Shown here piece after piece: positions 35,006 to 44,800 of a stretch of 64,000 nucleotides of DNA. Location: assembly GCF_024181225.1 (NCBI RefSeq), contig NZ_CP051198.1:248001-312000 (forward strand), in the 5' to 3' direction. A program made the translations under genes and the position numbers. The first letter of the stretch is position 1. Each line of letters begins with the position of its first letter. The notes under the pieces were generated by a model, which was not told the DNA's origin, did not search any database, and saw only the letters and a program-made list of their open reading frames with translations. The DNA is from Treponema sp. OMZ 787 (GTDB lineage: Bacteria > Spirochaetota > Spirochaetia > Treponematales > Treponemataceae).

Positions 35006-36517
35006 ATGGAATTAAAAAACTTGACGGGAAAATTTATAAACATTTTTGGAAATCTTGATGAGTTTTCTATTGAAAAATTAACGGATAAATCTTGCCTTCA
35101 ATATGTGAATCTTGTTGAGGGAGACCTGGAAACAGATTACCTTCAAAAGATTTGGCAGTTTTACAAGGCCGACAGAAAAGATAAAAAGCAGGACTTCACG
35201 CCTAAGAGTTTGGCTGTCTTGGTAAGCCGCTTAACCGAAAACGAAAAAGAAGAATGGGTATATGATGTATGTTCGGGGTCGGGCTCGCTCAGCATTCAAA
35301 AATGGATATTAAACAAAAAAGCAAAATTTGTGTGTGAAGAATTGGATTCATCTTTAATTCCTTTTTTATTGTTTAATCTAAAAGTGAGAAACATTGAAGG
35401 CTACGTTATAAACGGAAACGTTTTAACGGGGGAGAGATTTGCTGTTTATAAATTGAAAAAAGGACGGCAATTTTCCGAAATCGAAAAAACGGAAGATTTT
35501 TCATATCCCGAATTTCAAACGGGGTTAAGTAATCCGCCTTTTAATTTAAAAGGGGAGAGCACACAAAGCAAAGAACTTTTTAAGCAGGGAAAAGAAATAT
35601 ATAGTCCTGTAGATTTAAAAAACATGAACTTTGTGTTTGTGTTTAGACTTCTCGATCGAGTTAAAGGGAAAAGTGCCGTGATTCTTCCCGCCGGTGTTTT
35701 GACCTCCGAAATTGAAAAGAAAGGTAGGGAATACCTTGTACAAAACAAAAAGCTTTCTTCGGTCGTTTTAAACCCCACCTCTATGTTTGAGTCAACGGGA
35801 GCCGGAACCGTTGTATTAAGCTTTGGAGAAGATGAGAAAGATATAAGTTTTGTAAACGGACTAAAAAGAAGCACACAAGAAGAAAGAAAACAAAACGGAG
35901 AAGAACACACAAGAAACAGGATATACACAAAAACTTTTAATGTTTACTCTGATGAAAATATAGAAAAAATTGTAAGGCTCATAAACGAAAAAGAAAGCAT
36001 TGAAGATGAGGCAGAAACCGTTTTATACGAAGATGTAAAGGCGGCCGATTTAAGGCCTTCTTCATATATAAAAAGAAAAGAGAGGGAGATTAAACACCGC
36101 CCTTTTGACGAAATAATCAAAGATATAATTCATATACAAAGACGGAAAAACTCTTGCAAACTTCAAATAAACGAAACATGGGCAAAAGAATACAAGCTGT
36201 ATAATTTTTATGAACTTATTCAAGAAGGAAATCAAAAAACTGAAGATATAAATAAAATGATTAAAAATGTTTTAAAACTCGATCTTCAAGTTCCGAAAGA
36301 TGACTACTTTGCGTTGAGTAAGAGTAAGGTTTGGGTTTTGGAAAATAACGATAAAGAATATGTTTCACAAATTGTTTTAGGTGCCGTAAACGCGTGGCGT
36401 GTTATGGTTCATTTTTTAAATGAAGAGTCCACAAGGCTTTTGATAGAGCTGCGAGATGCACTATTACCAGAGCTTATGTCGGGGCGAATAGATGTAAGCG
36501 ATATAGATATTGATTAA
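35006..36517 (+). CDS. N-6 adenine DNA methyltransferase (HsdM-like) without restriction partner
   Basis: 503 aa. The AdoMet motif is VYDVCSGSGSLS (about 89-100) and the catalytic motif is SNPPF (residues about 174-178), both as in HsdM-type N6-adenine methylases. The last residues (LRDALLPELMSGRIDV) are a motif usually seen at the end of HsdS specificity subunits. This protein may therefore fuse M and a reduced S-like part. No endonuclease gene is next to it. It would modify phage DNA against host restriction or alter gene control. Start ATG at 35006 is close to the sigma gene. Confidence 0.8.
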   Translation: MELKNLTGKFINIFGNLDEFSIEKLTDKSCLQYVNLVEGDLETDYLQKIWQFYKADRKDKKQDFTPKSLAVLVSRLTENEKEEWVYDVCSGSGSLSIQKWILNKKAKFVCEELDSSLIPFLLFNLKVRNIEGYVINGNVLTGERFAVYKLKKGRQFSEIEKTEDFSYPEFQTGLSNPPFNLKGESTQSKELFKQGKEIYSPVDLKNMNFVFVFRLLDRVKGKSAVILPAGVLTSEIEKKGREYLVQNKKLSSVVLNPTSMFESTGAGTVVLSFGEDEKDISFVNGLKRSTQEERKQNGEEHTRNRIYTKTFNVYSDENIEKIVRLINEKESIEDEAETVLYEDVKAADLRPSSYIKRKEREIKHRPFDEIIKDIIHIQRRKNSCKLQINETWAKEYKLYNFYELIQEGNQKTEDINKMIKNVLKLDLQVPKDDYFALSKSKVWVLENNDKEYVSQIVLGAVNAWRVMVHFLNEESTRLLIELRDALLPELMSGRIDVSDIDID

Positions 36518-36534
36518 CAAAAAGGAGGAAAATA

Positions 36535-37500
36535 ATGCCCAGAATAATGAGAACCCTGGAGCTTGCCTACGCAGGTAAATGGGGACAAAACGGAGATCCT
36601 ATTACCGAGAAAGACTTAAAAGAAGTTGTAGAAACTTTTACACCCCGCCGTCCTGTGGGAATCGGACATGACATAATGAAAAAAGATGATGCCCCGAAAT
36701 ACGGGAATGTGTGGTCTGTGAGGTTAGCACACGGCGGGAAAACCCTTACAGGGGAAGTCGAGTTTAGCGAAGAGCTTGATAAACTTTATACATCGGGGCT
36801 TTATGACGGATGGAGTGTGAGTATTCCTAAAAGAGCTATCGACGGTAAAACCTATTTACACCACTTGGCTTTTTTAGGGGCGACACCTCCTAAGATTCCC
36901 GGGTTAAAGGACTTAGGAGAAAAGCCTTTCCAAGCTGCCGATAACGACAAGGTTTTTTCTTTCGATTTTTCGGGGAAAATAAAAGAAAGTGATGAGGAGG
37001 TCAAAATGACTAAAGAAGAAATTGAGGCTATGCAAAAAGAAAATGCAGAGCTTAAAGAGGCCAATAAAAAATTGGCCGAAAACAAAACGAGTCTTGAGGG
37101 TGAATTAAAAAAAGCTCAAGAAGAAAAAAAGGAGACGGGAGAAGTTTCTCCTGAAACTCTTCCGAAAGAGTTTTCCGACAAGATCAAAAGCTATGATGAG
37201 GAAATGAAAAAAATGAGGCTTCAAGCTTTTAAGGCTAAGGTAGAAAATCATCTTCCCAAAAGCCTTATGGAGCAGGCAGAAGTCTTGGCTTCTTCTCTTG
37301 CAAGTAGAAGCGATGCAGTCAACTTTTCCGATAAAGGGCAAAGCGTGCAAGGCACAGAGATTGAGTTATTGGCTTCAATCTTGACTAAGTGGCCCCAAAG
37401 CGTAAGCCTTGGAAGTTCAGGCTTCGATTACTCGGATAGGGGAAGCGATACTAAAGAAGATGTTAAGTCGGCAGGCCGTCAAATAATGAAGGCCTTGTAA
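36535..37500 (+). CDS. Head maturation protease with scaffold domain (Mu gpI-like)
   Basis: 321 aa. The N-terminal ~150 residues resemble Mu gpI-type protease (RRPVGIGHD, GLYDGWSVSIPKRA, LHHLAFLGATPPKIPG). The C-terminal half is a Glu/Lys coiled coil (EEIEAMQKENAELKEANKKL) typical of scaffold. An internal ATG at 37006 with its own strong ribosome site would give scaffold alone. AAGGAGGAAA precedes the first ATG. It precedes decoration and capsid genes as in many phages. Confidence 0.78.
   Translation: MPRIMRTLELAYAGKWGQNGDPITEKDLKEVVETFTPRRPVGIGHDIMKKDDAPKYGNVWSVRLAHGGKTLTGEVEFSEELDKLYTSGLYDGWSVSIPKRAIDGKTYLHHLAFLGATPPKIPGLKDLGEKPFQAADNDKVFSFDFSGKIKESDEEVKMTKEEIEAMQKENAELKEANKKLAENKTSLEGELKKAQEEKKETGEVSPETLPKEFSDKIKSYDEEMKKMRLQAFKAKVENHLPKSLMEQAEVLASSLASRSDAVNFSDKGQSVQGTEIELLASILTKWPQSVSLGSSGFDYSDRGSDTKEDVKSAGRQIMKAL
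37006..37500 (+). CDS. Nested in-frame scaffold protein (Mu Z / lambda Nu3-like)
   Basis: GAGGAGG (36994-37000) lies 5 nt before ATG 37006, in frame with the protease gene. The predicted 164-aa product is the coiled-coil scaffold portion only. Nested scaffold genes are known for Mu (I/Z) and lambda (C/Nu3). Inference rests on the ribosome site and domain boundary. Confidence 0.65.
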   Translation: MTKEEIEAMQKENAELKEANKKLAENKTSLEGELKKAQEEKKETGEVSPETLPKEFSDKIKSYDEEMKKMRLQAFKAKVENHLPKSLMEQAEVLASSLASRSDAVNFSDKGQSVQGTEIELLASILTKWPQSVSLGSSGFDYSDRGSDTKEDVKSAGRQIMKAL

Positions 37501-37529
37501 ATATTAACTTTCAGATTAGGAGAAAGAAA

Positions 37530-37889
37530 ATGGTAAAAGCAAATGTAGGAAGCGTAACGCTGGAAGAGAAAACACTCCTTTCGGGGAATAACCATATTGT
37601 GGTTTCATACCCTGTTAAGGACGGATTAAAAGGTCTTACCGCAGGAACGGCCGTAAAGCTTGAAAGCGGTAAGATTGAACACTTGGCTGCCGATACGGAT
37701 GACGCAATAGGTGTATTGTACAAGGAAGCCGAATTGGACGAGAGCGGCAAAACAAAGGACGCGTCAGCCTTGGTTGTAATTTTCGGTGCCGTTAAAAAGT
37801 CCTCGGTAAGCTATACGGATGCCGGAACGGCTTGCACCGAACAGTTGGTAGAAAAGCTTAGAAAGAACGGCGTTTATGCTATAAACTAA
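37530..37889 (+). CDS. Head decoration protein (lambda D-like)
   Basis: 119 aa, beta-rich and Gly/Val/Ala-rich (LTAGTAVKLESGKIEHLAAD, DDAIGVLYKEAEL, ALVVIFGAVKKS). Position between protease/scaffold and major capsid and the fold pattern match lambda gpD-type decoration proteins. Confidence 0.65.
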   Translation: MVKANVGSVTLEEKTLLSGNNHIVVSYPVKDGLKGLTAGTAVKLESGKIEHLAADTDDAIGVLYKEAELDESGKTKDASALVVIFGAVKKSSVSYTDAGTACTEQLVEKLRKNGVYAIN

Positions 37890-37913
37890 GCCGTCAAAAT
37901 TAGGAGAATAATT

Positions 37914-38909
37914 ATGCCTTTAAATCAAAATGTAAAGGGAAGAATCAACGCATTTTTTTCCTTAAAAAATTTCACGGATGTTATCACGGCCTTGCCAAAG
38001 CCTCAAACACCGATGACGGACCTTTTGTTTCCGCAAGGGGTAAGGAAGCTTAAAACCTCACCTTATATCGCGGTTCAGGATATCGAAAATGAGACCGGGG
38101 CCGTGCCTGTAGTGGTGCGGGGCTCTAAGTCTTATTCCGTTGACGGAGGAGCAAAGAGTGCAAGTCTTATCGAGGTTCAGCCTCTTTCGATGAACCGTGT
38201 AATATCGGGTGCAGAACTTAACACCCTTATTGCAATGGGAGATGTTGACGGAATTTCCGAAAAACTTACCGAGGTGATTGAAAACCTTAGAGACAGGACT
38301 GCCGTGTCTACCGAGCTTTTGGTTTGCCAATCCTTGTCGGGGAAGATCGCTTACCCTGCTGCCGTAGAAGGAGGAGCCTTAGACACTTACGAGGTAGAAC
38401 TTGGAACGGTCAAGTCTCTTTCTTCTTCAACCTTGACAAACGCTTCAAGCGTTTCCGATTTGCTGGCTGCATTGGAAGCTCAGTTTTTTGCCCAACAGCA
38501 GACAGGGGCATCTTCGGATGTAAGGCTTTTGACGGGAACCGATGTTTATTCGGTGATTCTCGAAATTATTACCAAGACAAAAAATGTGCCGGTGCAGTAC
38601 ACCGATTACGGACTTGTCCTTTTCGGCAAGTATAAGCTCATGCCTGTAACGGGCAGCTATAAGCTTCCGGGAAAGAGTGCGGCAACGGAAGTAGTCGATT
38701 CAAAGAGTATTCAGTCAATAGACCTTGCAAATACAGGAAAGCTTTTCTATGCAGCCTTAGATGAGCTTGATGCAAAGCTTCAGCCTCTTCCCTTCTTTGC
38801 AAGCTATGAAGAGCTTAGAGATCCTTCGGGGGTAAAGGTTATGTCGTCTTCAAAACCCTTACCTGCCTTTGCTGTAAAAAAATCGACGATCAAAAAGTAT
38901 GTAGCTTAA
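37914..38909 (+). CDS. Major capsid protein (lambda E family)
   Basis: 331 aa. The sequence shows the gpE-family pattern: FTDVITALPKPQTPMTDLLF near the N terminus, a central LIEVQPLSMNRVISGAELN, and VYSVILEIITK with a C-terminal LPFFASYEELRDPSGVKVMS. It forms the capsid shell. Ribosome site TAGGAG precedes the ATG. Mu itself uses an unrelated-looking gpT, so head genes here are mosaic. Confidence 0.8.
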   Translation: MPLNQNVKGRINAFFSLKNFTDVITALPKPQTPMTDLLFPQGVRKLKTSPYIAVQDIENETGAVPVVVRGSKSYSVDGGAKSASLIEVQPLSMNRVISGAELNTLIAMGDVDGISEKLTEVIENLRDRTAVSTELLVCQSLSGKIAYPAAVEGGALDTYEVELGTVKSLSSSTLTNASSVSDLLAALEAQFFAQQQTGASSDVRLLTGTDVYSVILEIITKTKNVPVQYTDYGLVLFGKYKLMPVTGSYKLPGKSAATEVVDSKSIQSIDLANTGKLFYAALDELDAKLQPLPFFASYEELRDPSGVKVMSSSKPLPAFAVKKSTIKKYVA

Positions 38910-38926
38910 AGCGTAAGGAGAGAAAA

Positions 38927-39274
38927 ATGGCGGTAAGTGTTCAAGATGTAAAAAATGCGGTAACGCGTCAGGAGTATCTAACTCTTACCGCAGGTGATGA
39001 GGGAAACGCTTTAAGAGCCTTGGAAAGGGCAAGCCTTTGGGTTAAGGGAAAAGTTCTTTCAACAGGAAACGAATTCGATGAGGAAAACGAGGTTATAAAA
39101 ACGGCCGTAATTACGCGGTCGGTTTATGAGCTTTTTTCCTTTGTCGGCTTTGAGTCTAGGGCCAAGCAAAAGGCAGAAGATGCAAGAGAGCTTTTGGAAT
39201 CTTATTTTGGGAACACGGCAGGAGGAGAAAACAGGGAAACTAATCCTATAGCCGGAGCCATCCGAGTTCCTTAA
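38927..39274 (+). CDS. Head-tail connector (DUF1320/gp36-like)
   Basis: 115 aa, helical (NALRALERASLWVKGKV; AVITRSVYELFSFVGF). Position after the capsid gene fits a DUF1320-type connector, though similarity is weak by eye. Confidence 0.5.
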   Translation: MAVSVQDVKNAVTRQEYLTLTAGDEGNALRALERASLWVKGKVLSTGNEFDEENEVIKTAVITRSVYELFSFVGFESRAKQKAEDARELLESYFGNTAGGENRETNPIAGAIRVP

Positions 39275-39285
39275 AAACAATTTTA

Positions 39286-39326
39286 TTTTAAGCGGCTTTT
39301 TTTAAGGGCCGCTTAAAATTTTTTCT
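39286..39326 (+). terminator. Terminator after head genes
   Basis: TTTTAAGCGGC/GCCGCTTAAAA stem with a T-rich loop and TTTTTTCT. It separates head from tail genes and may lower read-through. Confidence 0.75.
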
Positions 39327-39351
39327 AAGGAAGAAGAGAAGGATAAAAAAA

Positions 39352-39963
39352 ATGAGTGTCAAAATTATTTATAAACCTAAATCTTTTTCTGATAGGTTAA
39401 AGGGAGGGCTTCCTGAAACGATGAAAGAAGCTTCTCTTTATATGAGGTCGAGTGCAAACAAAAAAATAAACAAAGGAATCGCTCCCGAAAACTCATCCTT
39501 GACCAAGGCCTTAAAAAAGGGAGATAAAACTTTAAGAGACACAAACCTTATGGCAACAAGTATCGCCCCTCATTCGGGAGAGCTTTGGGCGAGTGCCGGA
39601 ACAAAGGCAAAGCAGGCTAAAATCTTACAATACGGAGGAGTAATCCGCCCTAAAAAGGCCAAGGCCTTATGGATTCCTTTCAGCATAAAGACAAAAGAGC
39701 TTATGAGAAAATACGGGAAAGGAAAACCCGCCGACTTGATAGAGGCAATGAAAAACGACGGATATTCTTTTTTCTTTACTTCATCGTCAAAAATCTTTAT
39801 GGCTCAAAAAGGAAAGGGAAAGCCCTTTGCTTTATTTTTGGTACGCTCTTCAATTAAAATTCCTGCCCGCCCATTTTTATATTTTGATAAGGAAGATGAA
39901 AAATACATAAGAGGCTTGATAGCAAAAGCGATTGAGAAAAAATTAAAGGGAGGGAAAAAATGA
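39352..39963 (+). CDS. Virion morphogenesis / tail completion protein (Mu gpG-like)
   Basis: 203 aa. The part LWASAGTKAKQAKILQYGGVIRPKKA resembles the signature of phage virion morphogenesis proteins, which have a Y/H-QxG motif and basic residues. C terminus IPARPFLYFDKEDE is also typical. It joins the next gene by a 4-bp overlap. Confidence 0.7.
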   Translation: MSVKIIYKPKSFSDRLKGGLPETMKEASLYMRSSANKKINKGIAPENSSLTKALKKGDKTLRDTNLMATSIAPHSGELWASAGTKAKQAKILQYGGVIRPKKAKALWIPFSIKTKELMRKYGKGKPADLIEAMKNDGYSFFFTSSSKIFMAQKGKGKPFALFLVRSSIKIPARPFLYFDKEDEKYIRGLIAKAIEKKLKGGKK

Positions 39964-40400
39964 TAATAATCGAAGCCTTACAGGAGGCCTTATCCAAAAA
40001 AGGAATCGTAAATATTTTAAAGCCTCAGGCAAGTACGGTTGCAGATGCTCACGCAGAGCTTGGCCTTATAGGGCTCACCGTCGGAGGCGAAAAAAAGGAT
40101 AACAATATAAAAACATATGAAACCTTAACTCTTTCTTGCGATATTGTTTCGTTGGGAGTTTCGATCGACTATGTAAAAGAGGTGTCAAAATTTTTAAAAA
40201 AAATGCTTGAGCTTTGTATCGATTCTCTTGATGTTCCTTTAATAAAAAATAATCGGGAATATCTTATCAAAGCCCATTTTCAAAAGGTGAGAGAAGGGAG
40301 TTTTGAATACCCGGAAGACTCCCAAGTGTTGCCGGCAGAGTACAGGGAGGGGTATATAATAACAATGACATATCCTTCATTTTTAAATGAAGAAGAATAA
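39960..40400 (+). CDS. Tail terminator-like protein
   Basis: 146 aa. Alternating strands and helices with an end region (EGYIITMTYPSFL) resemble small tail terminators such as lambda gpU or DUF1834 proteins. Supported mainly by position between gpG-like and tube genes. Confidence 0.5.
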   Translation: MIIIEALQEALSKKGIVNILKPQASTVADAHAELGLIGLTVGGEKKDNNIKTYETLTLSCDIVSLGVSIDYVKEVSKFLKKMLELCIDSLDVPLIKNNREYLIKAHFQKVREGSFEYPEDSQVLPAEYREGYIITMTYPSFLNEEE

Positions 40401-40421
40401 AAATATTACGGAGGTAAAAAA

Positions 40422-41111
40422 ATGAGACCCGGAGGAAAAGACGGAAGGTTATACAGGATTGTATTCGGATCTGAGGTGAAAGGTTCATCTTCGATTACAA
40501 AGGTTCCGAAAGAAGGATTTTACAAAATAAGCGCTGTGGCCCCATCGGGGTCAAACATTCCTAAGCCCGATAATGCTATTGAAGGAGGCCAAGCATTGGG
40601 TGTAGGAAATATTTTCTTTGCAAAAAAAGATCATCCGCTTGCAACAGGAGATGCCCTTATTCCTTTAGAGCTTCGCCTTATAAGCTTTGTAACGGATGTT
40701 CAAGACAACGCCCAAGGGCAGACCTTTGATGTTACCACACAGGCCGATGTGGAATCGGGAGTCCGCTCTTATATTCCGAGTGCCTTCAAAGAAAGATCGG
40801 GTTCCATTTCGGGCTTTGTGGATGTGGACTCCCAAGAGCAAAAAGAGCTTTTCGGGGAGTTTAGGGAAATTGTGATTGAGGATGTTCAAGGAAACAAGGT
40901 TACAAGGATTCCTTCAAAAGCCTTGGAACACGAGTTTATGATGAGCCGCCGAGAGGCAGCGCCTGAGGGAGAAACCGAGATGTGGGAATATATGCCCATA
41001 GTTTGCGAATCAATCAACACAAGTAAGCCTATGGACGGAACTCAGCCTTTTAGTTTTAACTATAAGGTTGACGGCAAAAGAAAGCCGGCTCTTATTTATA
41101 TTTCAAAGTAA
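40422..41111 (+). CDS. Major tail tube protein (probable)
   Basis: 229 aa, beta-rich, with GSISGFVDVDSQEQKELF and FSFNYKVDGKRKPALIYISK as expected of siphovirus tube proteins. It lies directly before a two-frame tail chaperone, the standard place. No sheath gene is present, so the tail is probably non-contractile. Confidence 0.6.
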   Translation: MRPGGKDGRLYRIVFGSEVKGSSSITKVPKEGFYKISAVAPSGSNIPKPDNAIEGGQALGVGNIFFAKKDHPLATGDALIPLELRLISFVTDVQDNAQGQTFDVTTQADVESGVRSYIPSAFKERSGSISGFVDVDSQEQKELFGEFREIVIEDVQGNKVTRIPSKALEHEFMMSRREAAPEGETEMWEYMPIVCESINTSKPMDGTQPFSFNYKVDGKRKPALIYISK

Positions 41112-41124
41112 GGAGAAAAAATAG

Positions 41125-41529
41125 ATGATATTGACGGCAAAGACAAGATACGATTATGTTCCCGGTTTTAACGGCAATAAAGCCCTTAAGCCTGAGGATC
41201 GGGTGGTTTGCGAAATAATAAGACCGACGGTCGAAGACCGAAACGGTTTATTCAGCATGGATATTGAGCGGGAGTTAAAGGATGCAGCAGAAGGCGAAAC
41301 AAGAGCTGCCGTAACCTTTAAACGGCGGGTAGATGTTTCAAGAATTTTAAGGCGCCATGTAGGGGCGATTAAAAATCTTGAAATAAAAAATGAAGACGGG
41401 GGAACGGTCAAAATCAAGGACGGTGAAGCCTTGGCAGAATGTACTGCCTATGGAATTTCAGCCCTTGTTGAAGAGCTTTGTCAGGAAGTTATTTCCGACC
41501 GCCTTTCGGAAGAAGAAAAAAAAATTTAA
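41125..41529 (+). CDS. Tail assembly chaperone, short form (G-like)
   Basis: 134 aa. The end of the frame reads EEEKKI then stop, over a slippery A AAA AAA heptamer at 41517-41523 within nine As. In lambda, gpG and its -1 fusion gpGT wrap the tape measure protein. The next frame lacks a good start, as expected of a T domain. Confidence 0.72.
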   Translation: MILTAKTRYDYVPGFNGNKALKPEDRVVCEIIRPTVEDRNGLFSMDIERELKDAAEGETRAAVTFKRRVDVSRILRRHVGAIKNLEIKNEDGGTVKIKDGEALAECTAYGISALVEELCQEVISDRLSEEEKKI

Positions 41530-41825
41530 AAATTGCATTTGAACTTGTCTATGAGGGGTGGCACCTTATAAGCTGGCACCCCGAATATGACGAAAAAAAA
41601 GAACTATTCACATTCGGTTTTCTACGCCGCAAAGATTTTAAAAATTACCTTACAGAAATTTTTTTTAAAAGTTTTACTATTTGGTCTCGCTATCGAAAAT
41701 TCGGTCTTCCTTCGGGGATGGGATATTTAAACGAAGCGGGTGCTATAATTGAGATGCTGGAATTGTTTGACGGTGCTTTTGAAGTGCTTAAGGAAAAAGA
41801 GGTAAAAAAAAATGCAGGTAACTGA
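41523..41825 (+). CDS. Tail chaperone extension (T-like), read by -1 frameshift
   Basis: About 100 residues in the -1 frame after the slip: NLKIAFELVYEGWHLISWH and on to VKKNAGN. It has no ribosome site or suitable ATG of its own at the start, and overlaps the tape measure gene by 14 bp. The aromatic sequence GLPSGMGYLNEAGAI suggests a folded C-terminal domain that would bind tube protein. Confidence 0.65.
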   Translation, partial: NLKIAFELVYEGWHLISWHPEYDEKKELFTFGFLRRKDFKNYLTEIFFKSFTIWSRYRKFGLPSGMGYLNEAGAIIEMLELFDGAFEVLKEKEVKKNAGN

Positions 41826-44800
41826 CGAGTTAAGAATCTTGGTTGAAGCAGAAGTAGAGCGTGCTATAAAAAATATTGAACGCTTTGATTCTGCCATGGA
41901 CGGAAGCGAAAAAACTACAGCCTCTTTTTCTGAAGCTTTAAGTGCCGTAGAAAAAAAAGCCTTGATAATGAGCGGAGCTGTAATCACGGCAGGAGGGGCT
42001 TCCGTTAAGTTTGCGGCAGACAATCAATCCTTAAAAAGTTCTCTTGAAGTTCTTTTAAAAGATGCCGGGAAGGCTAAAGAAGTTTTTGATGAGTGGAAAG
42101 AGTTTGGAGCGTCCACTCCTTTACAAACAGATGAAATAGGAAAGGCCGGAAAACAGCTTTTAGCCTTCGGTGTTACGGCAGAAAGTGTAACCGACACAAT
42201 GCGTGGCTTGGGAGATATAGCCACGGCAACCGGAATAAGCCTTGGAGACTTATCGACGATTTACGGGCAGATAAAAACGCAAGGCCGTCTTTTCGGAGAC
42301 GACATAAAACAGCTTCAGGGGCGAGGAATCCCGATAGTCCAAGAATTAAGTAAACAATTCGGCGTAAGCGAGGCTGCCATTAAAAAAATGGTAAGCGAAG
42401 GAAAAATAGGCTTTAAGGATTTTGACAAGGCCATAAAAGCGATGACCCGGGCAGGCGGACAATTTGAGGGCATGATGAAAAAGCTTTCAAAAGATACCAT
42501 GGGTAAATGGTCAACCGCCTTGGATAACGGGCAGCAGGCCTTAGCTTCCTTCGGAGACCTTATGCTTCCCTTAGTAAACGACATGCTCGACTTTGCAACA
42601 GGAACCTTTGAAGCAATATCGAATTTGGATGAGGGAACAAAAAGGTTCATCCTAGGCTTCGGAGGAGTCATCGCTATTTCAGGGCCTGCAATAAAAGCGA
42701 TAACAGGAATAAAAACTGCTCTTACGGCTTTAAACGCCAATCCTTACATGCTTGCCATAGGAGGCTTGATAACAGGAGTTGCATATTTAACGGGCCTTTT
42801 TGCCTCTCAAAAAGAAGAGGTGGAAGACTTAAGTGAAGCAATGGAAAGGACAAAAGGTGAAGCTGATCGTCTCCTTTCGGCATATAAGGGTATGGAAAAA
42901 AACAAGGTTCTTGATAAGAGTGTAACAAAAGAGCTTTTGATGTTATACCCTGAACTTTCCGGAAAAATAAAAGAGTATTCGACAACGGTTGAAGAAGCTC
43001 AAAGACAGATCGGGATTTTACACAGGTTAAAAAAAGCTGAAACGGAAGAAGAATACAATAGGATTCTTTTGGAAAGTGCAAAAGCCTATGATGAAATAAA
43101 AGATAAAATCCCTCGCCTTACAGAAGAAATGTTTAAGGCTGCAAAAGAAACAGGAAATTTTGATAAAGCCTTAAAAGAATTAAAATATGCAGGAAAAATT
43201 ATAGAAGATATTGATAAGAGTTTTAAAAAGGAAGGGGATCATAGAGATTATTGGCTTGAAGAATATTTAAAAACAGAACTGCCTCAAATTTTAAATGAAG
43301 CAAAAAAGCCCATAAATAAAGAACTGGCAGAAATAGGGGCCGGATTTGAAGATGAGACCAAGCGGGCTGAACGCTTAGTTTTACTTTGGGACTTAATAGC
43401 CAATCAAACAAAAGAAAACCTTTATAAAAATACCGAAGGCTTACAAGAGGCTGTAGCAAAATTAAAACAAGAATTAGACTCTGCTCTTTTAGGAGGAAGC
43501 GATGTATCGGCTGAAACCTCAAATGCCTTCATCAAAATTCTTGAAAGCATAGATCCTGAAAATCCGGGGTTTAAATCAAAAATAGGAAGATTACAAGATA
43601 AATTAAAAACGATAGAAACAGGTGTTACAATCACTCCTCTTATCGATGAAAATGCAAAAAAAACTTGGCAGCAATGGTGGCAGGAAATAACAAATGTAGA
43701 CGAATCGCTTTTCGGATCATCAGGCAAAAAAGCGGGAAATCTTTTCATTCAAGGGATAAGAGAATCGGCAAAGGAAGAAGAAAATCTTGCAAAAATAATC
43801 CTTGAAGACTTCGATATGAAAGAGGCTTTAGAAGAGCAAAAGGAAGCTATTCAAAGTGCTTTAAAAGATTTGTTTAATGCAAAAAATGAAGACGGGTCAG
43901 ATGTTTTCGGTATAAGCGATAACTCAATACAGGTGCTGCTTTCGAGAATAAAAGAAGTAAATGCCGAAATTAAACAGATTGAAAACAATGAAGAGATAAA
44001 AAAAATATATGATGAACTTATAAAGAAAAATGAAGAACTCGGTAAAACTACCGATGAATTGACATTATCAAAACTAAAACAGCTTAACGCCGATGAGGCT
44101 TTAATAAAGGAAACAGAAAAACAGATAAGGCTTTTTAATACAGGCAATATATTAGAGTCTTACAAGAAAAAAGTTGAAGCTATAGGAAAAAGTGAATACG
44201 ATTTAGCCCGCGAAACCTTAATAGCAAATAAGGCAACGGAAGAACAATTAAAACAATTCGATGAATATGTTAAAAAACTTCAAGGCATGGAAGAAGGCTT
44301 TTCTTCCTTTGAAGAAGCTTTTAAGTCTGTAATGAAAGACGGCCTTATTTCAATGTTTGACGAGCTGGGAATAAAATCGGATGAGTTTAAAGACAAAGCT
44401 TCTCAAGCTATAGCCGACATCTCTTATGCAATGGCAGACATAAGTTTTGACCATCTGGTACAAGGCTTAAGCGATATAGGTTATGCCTTTGCTCAAGGCG
44501 ATAATGCCGCTAAAGCCTTCCACGATTCTATGGTTAAGATGGCTCAAGAAATTTTAAACCAACTTCCCAATCTATTTTTACAGGCAGGCTTACAGTTAAT
44601 TGCACAAGGTCAATGGGCTTTAGGTTTAGGCTTTGTTGCAGCGGGCTTGGGAAGTGCCGTAGTCGGAGGCGTAGTATCCGGAACCATAGACAGGGAAAAG
44701 GGAGAAAACAAGCTTCGCAAAAATGCACTAGGAGGAGTTTACGAAAAAGGAGATATTATCCCCTTTGCCTTAGGCGGGGTATTTACAAACAAGATAGTTA

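Noticed and set aside
42850-42866. About 12 bp of spacer 1 (reverse complement) matches the tape measure gene.
   Set aside because: Too short for a protospacer; such matches are expected by chance in AT-rich DNA.
42315-43522. Long minus-strand frames inside the tape measure gene.
   Set aside because: Their composition mirrors the real gene and no starts or domains support them.
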